NCBI GenBank assembly: GCA_036273715.1
Contig: DASUHB010000028.1
Coordinates: 124,001 to 188,000, forward strand
Length of the DNA: 64,000 nt
Direction: 5' to 3'
Source of the DNA: Gemmatimonadaceae bacterium
GTDB taxonomy: Bacteria; Gemmatimonadota; Gemmatimonadetes; Gemmatimonadales; Gemmatimonadaceae
Position 1 is the stretch's first letter, and every line of letters starts with the position of its first letter. The notes beneath the pieces were generated by a model that worked only from the letters and a program-made list of their open reading frames with translations, was not told the origin of the DNA and ran no database searches. Below, piece after piece: positions 55,086 through 64,000 of this stretch. Position numbers and translations under genes: made by a program.

Positions 55086-56249
55086 GATCGCCAGATCCAG
55101 CTCGAAGCTGAAGCGCGTCCCCGCCGCGGCGCCGGTATCCACCTGCAGCGCACCGCCCATTGCGGCGACGAGCTTGCGGCAAATCGACAGCCCCAGGCCG
55201 GCGCTCGAGAACGTATACTCGCCCGCGTTCCGCCGCCTCCGGAACGTCTCGAAGAGACAGCTCATCACTTCGGGCGGTATCCCCCGTCCCGTGTCCTGCA
55301 CCGAGAACGCAAGGCGCGTCCGCGACAGCTGCTTGGCCGTGAGCTCGACGTGGCCTTCGCTCGTGAACTTGAGCGCGTTCGTCGTGAGATTGAGCAGCAC
55401 GCGGTTCAACGCCCCCGGATGGCCTAACCGAAAATCCGCGTCCGGCGTGGTGAGCCGCACCGTAAGGCCCTTTTCCTCCGCCATCGGAAGCACGATGTCG
55501 CGTACAGAGCGCATGAGATCGGCCACCGAAAACGGCACCAGCGCCGTGTCCACCAGGCGATCGCCGCCCCGCGCCAGCTCGATCACATCGCTTGCCATGG
55601 CGCTCAGTCCGAATGCCGCGCTGTAAATCAGACCGAGCTGACGCTCCTGCACGGGATTCACGACACCGCTTTGCGCTTTTCGAAGGGTCTCGGCAAGAAA
55701 GAGTATAGACGCCAGCGGCGATCGGAGATCGTGCGCCACTTCGACGATCAGCTCGAGACCACCCGCACCCGACAGTCGCGACGCGAACCGGTGCGCCTCG
55801 TCGCGGTCGAGGGCCAGTTGCACGTCCTCGATCGCGCTCATGAGCGAGATGATGTCACCCGCCGGAACGCTTTCCCGCACACTCGAGAGCTCGGCGACTA
55901 ACGACGCGCGCAGCAGATTGAGGACTTTCTGGACCGGCACCGCCGGCGCCGCACGCTCGAGCAATGGCGTCTCGCCCGCAGCGGCTTGTGAGATCGCAGC
56001 CTGCAATGCCTCGAGCTGGAAGCGCAGATCGTCCGCATGCGTCCCCTGCTCGACGGCCGCGGGTGCAGCGGCCACCCGATCGGCGGCTCGGCGCAGCGCC
56101 TCGCGCAGCGCCTTCGCAATCCGCAAATCCGGTACGGCAAGGGTGACGACGGGTGGCACGGCGCGCATTGCGCCGCTGCCACCCGATGAACGCTCGACGC
56201 GCTCAGGCTCGCGCGCCGTCGCGGTCGCGCGCGGGGCGCGCGACCTCAC
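55071..56249 (-). CDS. soluble sensor histidine kinase
   Basis: 392 residues. N-terminal half helical with no recognised sensor fold or membrane helix; HisKA with VEVAHDLRSPLASIL, HATPase_c with LNLTTNALKF, DTGRGIP and SSAGLGLSIC. GTG start overlapping the regulator stop as GTGA, so it is made together with the sigma54-type regulator and is its probable kinase. Confidence 0.9.
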   Translation of the reverse strand: MRSRAPRATATAREPERVERSSGGSGAMRAVPPVVTLAVPDLRIAKALREALRRAADRVAAAPAAVEQGTHADDLRFQLEALQAAISQAAAGETPLLERAAPAVPVQKVLNLLRASLVAELSSVRESVPAGDIISLMSAIEDVQLALDRDEAHRFASRLSGAGGLELIVEVAHDLRSPLASILFLAETLRKAQSGVVNPVQERQLGLIYSAAFGLSAMASDVIELARGGDRLVDTALVPFSVADLMRSVRDIVLPMAEEKGLTVRLTTPDADFRLGHPGALNRVLLNLTTNALKFTSEGHVELTAKQLSRTRLAFSVQDTGRGIPPEVMSCLFETFRRRRNAGEYTFSSAGLGLSICRKLVAAMGGALQVDTGAAAGTRFSFELDLAIAPRL

Positions 56250-57778
56250 TCGCCTGAACCAGTCAGCTCGTCACGCCGCACGTTGTGCTTCTCCATCAGA
56301 CGATACAGGGTCGTGCGGTCGATGTTCGCGAGTCGTGCGGCGCGAGACATGTTTCCGCCCGCCCGCGCCGAAAGGCGCGTTAGGTATTCCTTCTCGAACT
56401 CTGCGATCAATCGGTCCTTCGCCGCATGGTACGGCTCGTCCATCATCGACATCGGCAACGCACTCTTCGCTGCCGGAGCCGGACCGTCATCATACACTGG
56501 TATATCTGACGGTTGGATCGGCTGTCCTGGCTCACTTAATACCGCAACGTGTTCGATCACATTTTGTAACTCTCGCACGTTGCCCCGCCAAGGCCGCGAT
56601 CGCAAGAAGTCGAACGCCCCGTCCGTCAGCTTGGGCTGCGGGTCTCCCGGCAGGCGATGACGGGCCCAGTAGTGCGCCAGGAAGTGATTGGCGAGCAACG
56701 GGATGTCTTCCAATCGCTGACGCAACGGAGGCAGCTTGATCGGCACGACGCGAAGCCGGTAGAACAGGTCTTCGCGCAGCACTCCCTTGCCCACGGCATC
56801 CTGCGGATCGCGGTTGGTCGCCGAGATGAATCTGACGTCGACCACCGCGTCCTGCTGTTCACTGCCTACCCGACGAACCACGCCGTCCTGGAGCACGCGC
56901 AGCAGCTTCGCCTGAATCGGGTGCGACATCTCCGTCAGCTCATCGAGGAACAGCGTGCCGCCATTCGCCGTCTCGAGGAGGCCTGGCTTGTCTCGATCCG
57001 CGCCGGTGAAGGCACCCTTTCGATGCCCGAACATCTCGCTCTCGAGCAACGGCTCCGGCAGCGCCGCGCAGTTGATCGGCACCAGCTTCCGACTCGCACG
57101 CCGACTATGGTGGTGAATGAATTGAGCGATCACTTCTTTTCCCGTTCCGCTCTCCCCAGTAATCATCACCGACGCGTCGGTCGACGCAACCTTTCTCGCG
57201 AGCTCCACGGCGCGGCGAAACGCTGGCGACACTCCCAGCAGCGTGATCTTGTCGCTGTTTCCGCTCTGCTGTACAAGTTGTAATCGCAAGTCATTGGTCT
57301 CTCGCGCCACCATCACAGCATGCGACGCACGACCGACGAGCACTTGCAGGTGCGTCGCCGAGAACGGCTTGGGCAGATAATCCCAGGCGCCTGCGCGCAA
57401 CGCTTCGATGCTCGATGTCACACTGGGATTGCCCGTCATCACCACCACAATCGTATCGCGGTGCGTCTCGAGTGTCGCCTTGAGGATGTCGATGCCCGAC
57501 ACCGGCGTGAGATAGAGATCCACGAGCACGATGTCGAACTTGCGGCGCCGTACCATTTCGAGCGCCTCATCGCCGCGACCAACGAATGTCACATTGTAGC
57601 CATCGAGTTGCAGCACACTCGCGCAGCCTTCTCGCAGCGTGCGGTCGTCGTCGACGACCAGAATTCGTATGCTTGCCTTTACCTCGGCGGGAATTGATAG
57701 TGGGTCACGGGAAGCGGCTTCAGGAGCCTGCACCGGTGCTGGCAGGCTTTCCGGCTCTTCAACGAACGGCATCGACAT
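56246..57778 (-). CDS. sigma54-dependent response regulator (NtrC family)
   Basis: 510 residues: receiver ([20 protein letters not shown]), AAA+ domain with [10 protein letters not shown], the sigma54-contact motif [23 protein letters not shown], and a Fis-type helix-turn-helix ([19 protein letters not shown]). AAGAGGAGAC lies 6 bases before the ATG. It diverges from the tyrosine-kinase gene, which has a -24/-12-like promoter, so it probably activates exopolysaccharide synthesis. Confidence 0.93.
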   Translation of the reverse strand: MSMPFVEEPESLPAPVQAPEAASRDPLSIPAEVKASIRILVVDDDRTLREGCASVLQLDGYNVTFVGRGDEALEMVRRRKFDIVLVDLYLTPVSGIDILKATLETHRDTIVVVMTGNPSVTSSIEALRAGAWDYLPKPFSATHLQVLVGRASHAVMVARETNDLRLQLVQQSGNSDKITLLGVSPAFRRAVELARKVASTDASVMITGESGTGKEVIAQFIHHHSRRASRKLVPINCAALPEPLLESEMFGHRKGAFTGADRDKPGLLETANGGTLFLDELTEMSHPIQAKLLRVLQDGVVRRVGSEQQDAVVDVRFISATNRDPQDAVGKGVLREDLFYRLRVVPIKLPPLRQRLEDIPLLANHFLAHYWARHRLPGDPQPKLTDGAFDFLRSRPWRGNVRELQNVIEHVAVLSEPGQPIQPSDIPVYDDGPAPAAKSALPMSMMDEPYHAAKDRLIAEFEKEYLTRLSARAGGNMSRAARLANIDRTTLYRLMEKHNVRRDELTGSGE

Positions 57779-58013
57779 TCGATAGTCTCCTCTTGGCTTC
57801 GAGCCGGTCCTTGACCAGCGCAGCTCCGTTGGTCATGGGCAACATCGCCTGTAATCGAAACACTACATGGCTGTTGTCGGCGTTCCACATGATGTAGATC
57901 ACACGAAACGACCAAACGTCACCGAGGCGGACACAAGCTAAGTGATCCTTGGCCCGGAAGCACGCCTCTTCGGCGAAACCTGCGTCGCCATAGGCGGCTT
58001 GGACGCAGGACAA
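57759..58013 (-). CDS. possible small protein upstream of the sigma54-type regulator
   Basis: 84 residues from a TTG, overlapping the regulator start by 20 bases. Contains FRVIYIMWNADNSHVVFRLQ, which looks like strand-rich protein sequence, and ends in [13 protein letters not shown]. Not recognised. No ribosome site for the TTG; shorter versions from an internal ATG are possible. It may be a chance open frame. Confidence 0.3.
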   Translation of the reverse strand: MSCVQAAYGDAGFAEEACFRAKDHLACVRLGDVWSFRVIYIMWNADNSHVVFRLQAMLPMTNGAALVKDRLEAKRRLSNVDAVR

Positions 58014-58377
58014 CGTGTTGTCGATTAAATAGATATGACGGCAGCGACCGATATTTGCCGCAGTGACGGCTTAAGCGCCGGCTGTTCTGCCATAGAACGC
58101 GAAGCGAGCCACTCCCGTAACGCCGCGCGATTGACCAACTGCAGAGATCCAACTTCACCAACCGGCGAGCACAGGCGCATCCTTGTGACGAGCCGCACTC
58201 ATTCCCACGAGCGAATTGTCACATAGTTGACCAGGTTCCGAAGCCGTCACACGGTTGCGGCCCACCCGCGCCGCGTGGGCCTGGATTTGCATCCGCTCTA
58301 CGCGTCGTGCCCAATTTCACCAAGTAATTCCAACTGGGCGCGTTGAGCGTGGTCCAACTTTGGAGAGCTGGTATCGA
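57779..58377. other. intergenic control region between regulator and tyrosine-kinase gene
   Basis: 599 bases, clearly less GC-rich than its surroundings. It includes a possible small ORF at the left, two TGACGGC repeats (58036-58042 and 58064-58070), an AT-rich patch (ATTAAATAGATAT, 58024-58036) and the -24/-12 type element at 58276-58291. Confidence 0.55.
58276..58291 (+). promoter_or_regulatory. sigma54-type (-24/-12) promoter
   Basis: TGGGCCTGGATTTGCA has GG and GC exactly 10 bases apart and TTGCA at the -12 element, matching TGGcacg-N4-TTGCW at the most conserved positions. Predicted leader of about 75 bases before the ATG at 58378. Confidence 0.6.
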
Positions 58378-60882
58378 ATGACCGGCAACTACATTCCTTC
58401 GAACCTCCCCGTCGAGCGCGGGCCGGATCCGAATTTCCCGGCATTCGCACCGCAGGGTGCTTGGCCGCAATGGGGAGGCGGAAACGGCGACGAGCCCGGA
58501 ATGAACTGGGGGCGCTACTTCTCGGCTCTCAGACGTTACAAATGGCTCATCTTGATCTTGGTCATTGTCGGCGGAGCAGCCGGCGTCATCGTGACCAAGT
58601 TCCTGCCGCCTGAGTACGCGACTCAGGGCCAACTCTGGATCAACGACAACGGCGCCGCGCAGCGGAATGAAGCGCCGGGACCTGTCCAGGGCGACGAGCT
58701 TCTTGCCGCCGGTGCGTGGGCCGATCTCCTCAAGAGCTCGACCATCATGGACCGCGTCGTGAAGAAGATGTCGTTGTACCTGTGGCCGAAAGATCTCGCC
58801 GATTCCGCGGTGTTCGCCGGCTTCGAGCCGGGACCAGGATTCCGGGGCGGCTCGTATGCGCTTCGCGTCGATCCCGCCGGTCAGAAATATTCGCTGGTCA
58901 CCGAACAAGGCGCGATCGTCGAGTCGGGCGCGGTTGGAGACTCCGTTGGGCGGTCGGTCGGCTTCCTCTGGAAGCCGCGGCCCGAGGCCCTCGGTCATGG
59001 ACGCGCCATCCAGTTCACGGTCGCCGATCCGCGCGACGTCGCCATGGGTCTGTTAGGCCGCATGGACGTCACGCTGCCCGAGCGCAGCGCATTCTTGAAG
59101 GTGACGATGACCGGCCGGAGTCCGCGTCGCACTGCGGCGATCCTCAACGCCGTGATGTCCGAGTTCGTGGCCACGGCCGGTGAATTGAAGCGCCGCAACC
59201 TCGAGCAGAGCGCCACCATGTTGGGCGAACAGCTCGATACGGCGCGCGGGAATCTGCGCTCGGCGGAATCGGCGTACCAGACCTTCCGCCAGAATGCGAT
59301 CACACTGCCGCAGGACAACGCGCCGGGCGCGCCGGGCACCGACCCGCTCACCATGGCCGCCGTCGGCGGCAACCAGCCAGGCGGCGCGGGTCAGGCCGGC
59401 ATGCCTAACGACCCACTCGGCGGCAACGTCGCCGGCGAGAACCCGGTCGTCGGCAACTACTTCACCGACAAAGCACAGCTCGAGCAGCTCCAGCACGATC
59501 AAGCCGCGTTGCAGCAGCTCGTGCAGCATCCAGATGCGATCAACGCCGACGCGTTCGTGCCGATTCTCACGGCGCATACATCGCCTGCCCTGCAGAGCGC
59601 GCTCACCGATCTCGGCAAGCGCGAGGCGGAGCTCCGCACGGCGCGTGAGGTCTATACGGAGCAGCATCCCACGGTCGTGGCGCTGCGGACGAGCGTGCAG
59701 GCCATGCGCACGCAAACCATTCCCGGCATTCTGAAAGGACTCATCGCGCAGATTCAATCGCGCGAACAGGACCTCCAGGGTCAAATCGCTTCCGCGGGCA
59801 AGGAGCTCAAGGCCATCCCGCCGCGCACGATCGAGCAAATGCGGTTGGAACGCGACGTGAACACCAAGACGCAGCTGTTCCAGATGCTGCAGGCGCGCTA
59901 CGAGGAAATGCGGCTGGCGGAAGCCAGTGCGATTCCGGATATCAGCATTCTCGATACGGCGGTCGCACCGCTGCTGCCCACCAAGAACACGACGCCGAGC
60001 ATCATCGCCTTTGCGATCGTCGCCAGTTTGGGCGGCGCGCTCGGCCTCGCGCTCCTGCTCGACCACACCGATCCGCGCTTCCGGTATCCGGAGCAGGTGA
60101 CCAGCGATCTCGGCCTCACGATCCTGGGCGCCGTTCCCAGCATCAAGCGCGCGCGGAGCGGTGAGCCGAACCCTGAGGAGGCCGCGCAGGTGATCGAAGC
60201 CTTCCGGACGATTCGTATGAGCCTAACGAACTCGTACGCCGGAGCGGGCTCGATCGCGTTCGCGGTGTCCAGCCCGGGGCCCGGCGATGGGAAGTCGCTC
60301 GTGTCGTCCAATCTCGCGCTGTCGTTCGCGGAAGCAGGCTACCGGACGGTCCTCGTCGACGGCGACACGCGGCGTGGTCAGCTGCATGCGATGTTCGGCG
60401 CCAACCGGCGCCCGGGCTTGCTGGACTACCTGGGCGGCGATGCCGCGCTCGAGACGATTCTTCGCACCACGACGCACGAAAAGCTGGCGCTGATTCCGTG
60501 CGGCACCCGCCGCCACCGTGGCCCGGAGTTGCTGCACTCACAAGCCATGCTGCAGTTGATGGGCGAGCTGCGCGCGCGCTACGACGTGATTCTGATCGAC
60601 AGCCCGCCGTTGGGCGCCGGTGTCGACCCGTTCGTGCTTGGCGCGGCGACAGGCAACCTGCTGCTGGTGCTCCGCACCGGCACGACGGACCGGAAGATGG
60701 CCGACGCGAAGCTCAAGCTCCTCAAGCGTCTCCCGATTCGTCTGTTAGGCGCCGTGCTCAACGACATCCGCGCACAAGGCGTCTACCGCTACTACACGTA
60801 CCTCTACGGATACACCACCAGCGAGGACGACGAGCTACCGCAGCTGGCGCCGCAGGCCGGGGAGTTCTCGGGCAAGAGCTGA
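58378..60882 (+). CDS. Wzz/BY-kinase exopolysaccharide regulator
   Basis: 834 residues. Wzz chain-length domain with two membrane helices (about 55-75 and 540-562), a coiled-coil middle part and a Gly/Pro/Asn-rich insert (about 320-360), then a bacterial tyrosine kinase domain: Walker A SPGPGDGKSLV, Walker A' VLVDGDTRRG, Walker B VILIDSPP. The C-terminus has the tyrosine cluster YRYYTYLYGY used for autophosphorylation. It controls polymer length and export. ATG at 58378 follows GGAGAG; the longer reading to 58255 spans the promoter and is rejected. Confidence 0.92.
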   Translation: MTGNYIPSNLPVERGPDPNFPAFAPQGAWPQWGGGNGDEPGMNWGRYFSALRRYKWLILILVIVGGAAGVIVTKFLPPEYATQGQLWINDNGAAQRNEAPGPVQGDELLAAGAWADLLKSSTIMDRVVKKMSLYLWPKDLADSAVFAGFEPGPGFRGGSYALRVDPAGQKYSLVTEQGAIVESGAVGDSVGRSVGFLWKPRPEALGHGRAIQFTVADPRDVAMGLLGRMDVTLPERSAFLKVTMTGRSPRRTAAILNAVMSEFVATAGELKRRNLEQSATMLGEQLDTARGNLRSAESAYQTFRQNAITLPQDNAPGAPGTDPLTMAAVGGNQPGGAGQAGMPNDPLGGNVAGENPVVGNYFTDKAQLEQLQHDQAALQQLVQHPDAINADAFVPILTAHTSPALQSALTDLGKREAELRTAREVYTEQHPTVVALRTSVQAMRTQTIPGILKGLIAQIQSREQDLQGQIASAGKELKAIPPRTIEQMRLERDVNTKTQLFQMLQARYEEMRLAEASAIPDISILDTAVAPLLPTKNTTPSIIAFAIVASLGGALGLALLLDHTDPRFRYPEQVTSDLGLTILGAVPSIKRARSGEPNPEEAAQVIEAFRTIRMSLTNSYAGAGSIAFAVSSPGPGDGKSLVSSNLALSFAEAGYRTVLVDGDTRRGQLHAMFGANRRPGLLDYLGGDAALETILRTTTHEKLALIPCGTRRHRGPELLHSQAMLQLMGELRARYDVILIDSPPLGAGVDPFVLGAATGNLLLVLRTGTTDRKMADAKLKLLKRLPIRLLGAVLNDIRAQGVYRYYTYLYGYTTSEDDELPQLAPQAGEFSGKS

Positions 60883-60908
60883 TCGGACGCCCCGCACGCA
60901 CAACGAAG

Positions 60909-60949
60909 GAGGCCGGCCGCGGTGAACGTTTCCGCGGCCGGCCTCTTTT
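60909..60949 (+). terminator. rho-independent terminator after the BY-kinase gene
   Basis: Perfect 14-bp stem GAGGCCGGCCGCGG / CCGCGGCCGGCCTC, 9-base loop, then TTTT. Confidence 0.88.
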
Positions 60950-60972
60950 GCGTTCCAGGACCCGCGCACTGC

Positions 60973-61854
60973 CTACATGTATCCGTCGCGGCGCAACGAC
61001 TCCAGGCCGCCGCCGTCCTCTTTGTCCTGGGCCCGTCCCGCGCGTTCGGCAATGTGCGAGAATTTCCCGGTGCGCAGCTCGACGATGATCTCGCCCACAT
61101 CGCGCGCATCGGACTGCACCTTTTGCGTGCAGGGACCGCAGCCTAACGAGCGGTAGCGCGTTCCGTCGCCGTGATCGTAGTACAACGACACCGTCGGAAT
61201 CTGCTCTCGGCCGATGTACTCCCAGATGTTCAATTCGGTCCAGTCGAGCAGGGGATGGATGCGCACGTGCGTGCCCGGCGCAAACTCGGTCTTGTACTGA
61301 TTCCAGAACTCCGGCGGTTGATCCTGCACCTCCCACTCGCTCTGCGTCGTTCGAGGAGAGAAGTATCGCTCCTTGGAACGGCTTCCTTCCTCGTCCGCGC
61401 GCGCGCCTACGATGACGCCGGTAAACGGCTCCGTGTTCCGATCACGCTCGTACGTGTGTGTCGTATGGTTGAAGCGATAGCGCGGACCTTCACCGCTCAG
61501 CGTGCGGCGCAGCGCTTCGGTCTTGAGCAGCCCGCAGCAGGTGAGCCGGTCCACCGCGCCGTCCGGGTACGTTCGATGCTCGGCGAGCGCGACCTCGTTC
61601 TGCCCGTACATCAGGTTCAAGTGCCACTCCGCCGCCAGCCGGTCCCGGTACGCGATCATTTCCGGGATCTTGAACGACGTGTCGATGTGCACGAGCGGGA
61701 ACGGCACGTGCCCGAAGAAGGCCTTTCGCGCCAGCCACAGCATCACCGTGCTGTCCTTGCCGATCGACCACAGCATGCACAGCTGCCGGAAGTTGGCGTA
61801 CGCTTCGCGCAGAATATGGATGCTTCTGTTTTCGAGTTGTTCCAGATGATCCAT
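60973..61854 (-). CDS. cysD: sulfate adenylyltransferase subunit 2
   Basis: 293 residues. PAPS-reductase-like PP-loop ([13 protein letters not shown]), [14 protein letters not shown] and [10 protein letters not shown] are typical of CysD, which makes adenosine 5'-phosphosulfate from ATP and sulfate with the GTPase CysN. GGGAGTG lies 5 bases before the ATG. It is the last gene of the minus-strand sulfate operon, 23 bases after cysC. Confidence 0.94.
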   Translation of the reverse strand: MDHLEQLENRSIHILREAYANFRQLCMLWSIGKDSTVMLWLARKAFFGHVPFPLVHIDTSFKIPEMIAYRDRLAAEWHLNLMYGQNEVALAEHRTYPDGAVDRLTCCGLLKTEALRRTLSGEGPRYRFNHTTHTYERDRNTEPFTGVIVGARADEEGSRSKERYFSPRTTQSEWEVQDQPPEFWNQYKTEFAPGTHVRIHPLLDWTELNIWEYIGREQIPTVSLYYDHGDGTRYRSLGCGPCTQKVQSDARDVGEIIVELRTGKFSHIAERAGRAQDKEDGGGLESLRRDGYM

Positions 61855-61877
61855 CGTTCACTCCCGGATTCGCAGCG

Positions 61878-62597
61878 TTACAGGTTTGCGCGAATCCTGT
61901 TCATGACTTTCTGACCCGATTCCTCGACGGTCACGCCGCGAGTGTCGAGAACGACATCGGGGTTGACCGGCGCCTCGTACGGGTCGTCGATGCCGGTGAA
62001 GTTGAGGATCTCACCGCGCCGTGCCTTCGCGTACAAGCCTTTGACGTCCCGTCGCTCGCATTCTTCGAGCGGCGTCGACACATACACCTCGACGAAATTG
62101 CGGCAGAGCCCGCGAACGAACGCGCGTGATTCCTCGTACGGCGAGATGAACGACGCCACGACGAAGACGCCGTTCTCCTCGAGCTTGCTTGCCAGGTATC
62201 CCACGCGTCGGATGTGCTGGTCGCGGTCCGTGCGCGTGAAGCCCGTCGTCGGGAAAAGATGGCGAATCGTGTCGCCGTCGAGATATTCGGCGCGGATGCC
62301 GCGGCGCCGCAGCTCGCTGTGCAGCCATTGTGCGACCGTCGTCTTGCCCGATCCCGACAGGCCCGTGAACCAGATGACCGTCGGTGTCGGCTCGTGTTTG
62401 CCTAACGGGATGCGCTCCCACAGGCGCTCGTGCAGCCAGAACAATAGAATCTTGCCCACCAACTCCACCACACCGACAAACAGCGCGACTTCCACCCGCT
62501 TCGTGAAAACATATACGATGATCGCGGTGGTCAGCGTGCCGAACAGGCGCCACGAGAAGGCCTTTGCGAACGACCTGAGGTTGGTATCACGATGCAT
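61878..62597 (-). CDS. cysC: DUF2061 membrane domain fused to APS kinase
   Basis: 239 residues. The N-terminal 60-70 residues (RSFAKAFSWRLFGTLTTAII, then a second hydrophobic stretch ALFVGVVELVGKILLFW) form a DUF2061 two-helix membrane unit. Next comes an APS kinase domain with FTGLSGSGKTTVA, LDGDTIRH, GFTRTDRDQHIRR and YEAPVNPDV. It phosphorylates APS to PAPS, here apparently held at the inner membrane. Confidence 0.93.
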   Translation of the reverse strand: MHRDTNLRSFAKAFSWRLFGTLTTAIIVYVFTKRVEVALFVGVVELVGKILLFWLHERLWERIPLGKHEPTPTVIWFTGLSGSGKTTVAQWLHSELRRRGIRAEYLDGDTIRHLFPTTGFTRTDRDQHIRRVGYLASKLEENGVFVVASFISPYEESRAFVRGLCRNFVEVYVSTPLEECERRDVKGLYAKARRGEILNFTGIDDPYEAPVNPDVVLDTRGVTVEESGQKVMNRIRANL

Positions 62598-62632
62598 GGT
62601 CGAGCCGGGTCGTGCCGATCACATCGGCGCCC

Positions 62633-63400
62633 TCAGGCGCCGAGAACGAATGAGCCATTGCGTAAATCCCGTTTGTTGTACGTGAACGGTGTCTGGCGGC
62701 GGCCATTGCGCGCCGACTCCCGATAGACGCAATCTCCGGCCGCCACGTCCCACTCCATCGTTGGGCCGAAGCGCGGGTACATATCGGCACGGCCATCGGC
62801 GACCCAGCAGAACTTGAGGGAGCTGCCTAACGAAATGCGCTGCTCGACGCGAATCGTCGCCAGGTACGCCTCCAGCTCGGCCGAGGGATGCGAACGGCTC
62901 TGCACGACGATGCGGCCGGCCGTCGCCGGACGCTCGGCGCTGTAGACGCGTTCGGGCCCGGCACCGGCGCTTTCGCGCCAGGTTCCCGCGCCGGAGCGCG
63001 CCCAGTACATGAGGTCGAGCACCGGAGCGAACACCACGCCCATGGTCGGCGCTCCATCCTCGATCAGCGCGATGTTGACCGTGAACTCGCCGATGCCCTT
63101 CGTGAACTCTTTTGTGCCGTCCAACGGATCGACGAGCCAGAAGCGCGTCCAGTGACAGCGCGCCTCGTACTCGGGGATGTCGCCTTCCTCCGACAACACG
63201 GGGATGTCGGGCGTTAGGCGCTGCAATCCGGCGGCGATCACCGCGTGCGCCTCGCGGTCCGCCATCGTCAGCGGCGTCGCGTTCTCCTTCCACGCCACCG
63301 CTTGCCGCGTGTCGCTCGAACCGTAGAACCGGAGAATCGCCTCGCCCGCCTCGCGCGCCAGCAGGCGGAGGTCCTCGCTGAGTCGTTCGGCGTTCACCAT
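62633..63400 (-). CDS. cysQ: 3'(2'),5'-bisphosphate nucleotidase
   Basis: 255 residues. Inositol-phosphatase-like fold with metal motifs SEEGD, WLVDPLDGTKEF and EWDVAAGD. It removes PAP, the by-product of PAPS use. ATG at 63400 overlaps the cysN stop by 7 bases; a longer frame to 63493 lies in cysN. Confidence 0.92.
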   Translation of the reverse strand: MVNAERLSEDLRLLAREAGEAILRFYGSSDTRQAVAWKENATPLTMADREAHAVIAAGLQRLTPDIPVLSEEGDIPEYEARCHWTRFWLVDPLDGTKEFTKGIGEFTVNIALIEDGAPTMGVVFAPVLDLMYWARSGAGTWRESAGAGPERVYSAERPATAGRIVVQSRSHPSAELEAYLATIRVEQRISLGSSLKFCWVADGRADMYPRFGPTMEWDVAAGDCVYRESARNGRRQTPFTYNKRDLRNGSFVLGA

Positions 63401-64000
63401 GGTCGAAAAACGACGCCCAGGTCCTTGAGCCGGGTCTCGATACGATCGAGGGACTCCGATCTGCCCTCCGCATCGCTGACGTAGAGGTTGCACTCAAGGT
63501 CCGTTGTCATGCGGTCGCCCACCCAGATCGTCTCGATCCGCTCCGGCTCCACGGCGGCGCGAATGACGTCGAGATCCTCGCTCGTCAGCTCGGCGGCCGT
63601 CACGATGAGGATCATGCCCGCGTCGAGCATGATGTTGGCGACCTCCGCGAGCCGTCGCATGTGCTCCAAGCGGTTCTCGCGTTGTCGTCCGAGATCGGCG
63701 TCCACACCGTATAACACGCTGCCGATGCCGAGGAAGTAGACGACCTTTCCCTGAGCGAAGAGCCGTCCTTCTAGGTCCTTGGCCAGCACCTTGCGCTCGG
63801 TCTCTTTGTCGCCCGTGATGAGCAGCAGCATCGCGCGCTGGTTGTACCGCTCGGCGCGCCGTTCGGCGGGAATCGATCCGCGCTCCCACTTCGAGTTGCG
63901 TACCAGCACCTTCTCGCGCACCCATCCCTGCTGGTCGGGCAGCGCTTCGCGAACGATGCCGCCGCCGCGGATGTCGTACTCGTCGACGATCACGAAGCGG
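63394..64000 (-). CDS. cysN: sulfate adenylyltransferase subunit 1 with a degenerate APS-kinase-like domain (5' end outside window)
   Basis: The visible 202 residues begin with the end of the CysN elongation-factor-like part (RFVIVDEYDIRGGGIVREA) and continue into a C-terminal domain that follows the APS-kinase fold, as in CysNC fusions. The P-loop, however, reads LLLITGDKETERKVLA, without GxxGxGKS/T, so this domain should not bind ATP normally. A complete separate APS kinase gene lies two genes downstream. The GTPase domain lies beyond the right end of the window. Confidence 0.85.
   Translation of the reverse strand, partial: RFVIVDEYDIRGGGIVREALPDQQGWVREKVLVRNSKWERGSIPAERRAERYNQRAMLLLITGDKETERKVLAKDLEGRLFAQGKVVYFLGIGSVLYGVDADLGRQRENRLEHMRRLAEVANIMLDAGMILIVTAAELTSEDLDVIRAAVEPERIETIWVGDRMTTDLECNLYVSDAEGRSESLDRIETRLKDLGVVFRPW

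Overview
The window comes from a GC-rich (by eye about 67-68%), densely packed bacterial chromosome with a Gram-negative envelope: it carries an Omp85 barrel, TamB, and lipoprotein and Sec signals. A short SigA-like sigma factor, a tyrosine kinase of the Wzc type, a DUF2061-APS kinase fusion and very many two-component proteins all fit a soil Gemmatimonadota. That placement is inference from gene content, not a database result. No tRNA, rRNA, CRISPR array or complete insertion sequence was found.

Layout. 1-2945: signalling genes (end of a histidine kinase, a double-receiver protein, a hybrid kinase). 2953-5315: a secreted DUF4097 protein and an amino-acid permease, both on the minus strand. 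5418-7944: an OmpR/PhoB-type kinase-regulator operon preceded by four GTCAG repeats at 11-12 bp steps. 7964-12158: a phosphodiesterase-like protein, a flavin monooxygenase and a cytochrome c-FTR1 iron permease fusion. 12220-15615: a minus-strand operon EamA transporter-HAD-CYTH-unknown-AcpS. 15692-17361: a DUF6941-like protein and a zinc-ribbon/unknown/NlpC-P60 operon. 17429-21144: a PAS kinase and an NtrC-like regulator lacking GAFTGA. 21221-28891: a lipid kinase, TamB and an Omp85 protein. 29007-32585: a REC-GGDEF protein diverging from a peptide ABC transporter of which only the binding protein and one permease remain. 32530-34286: a hipBA toxin-antitoxin island with an AT-rich control region. 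34306-39483: ferredoxin-NADP reductase, a Ser/Thr kinase, PduO, AroB, a tiny membrane protein and the sigma factor. 39566-43590: a possible LON-domain remnant and glcDEF. 43695-47583: YgfZ, a small lipoprotein and a molybdopterin oxidoreductase. 47641-55055: a MoxR-like ATPase, GNAT, a cytidylate-kinase-like protein, an MFS exporter, a VWA protein and an FtsH-type protease. 55071-60882: a kinase/sigma54-type regulator pair diverging from an exopolysaccharide tyrosine kinase gene that has a -24/-12 type promoter. 60973-64000: sulfate activation genes cysN-cysQ-cysC-cysD on the minus strand.

Two DNA-level patterns run through the window. The heptamer GTTAGGC (or GCCTAAC) occurs about 80 times, roughly ten times expectation, in all reading contexts and also forming stop codons. 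Several genes have a TANNTT box only 6-9 bases upstream of the start codon, which points to leaderless transcripts. These two patterns, the sigma54/exopolysaccharide module and the GTCAG array are the most interesting observations. No single cluster could be shown to be a completely new system.
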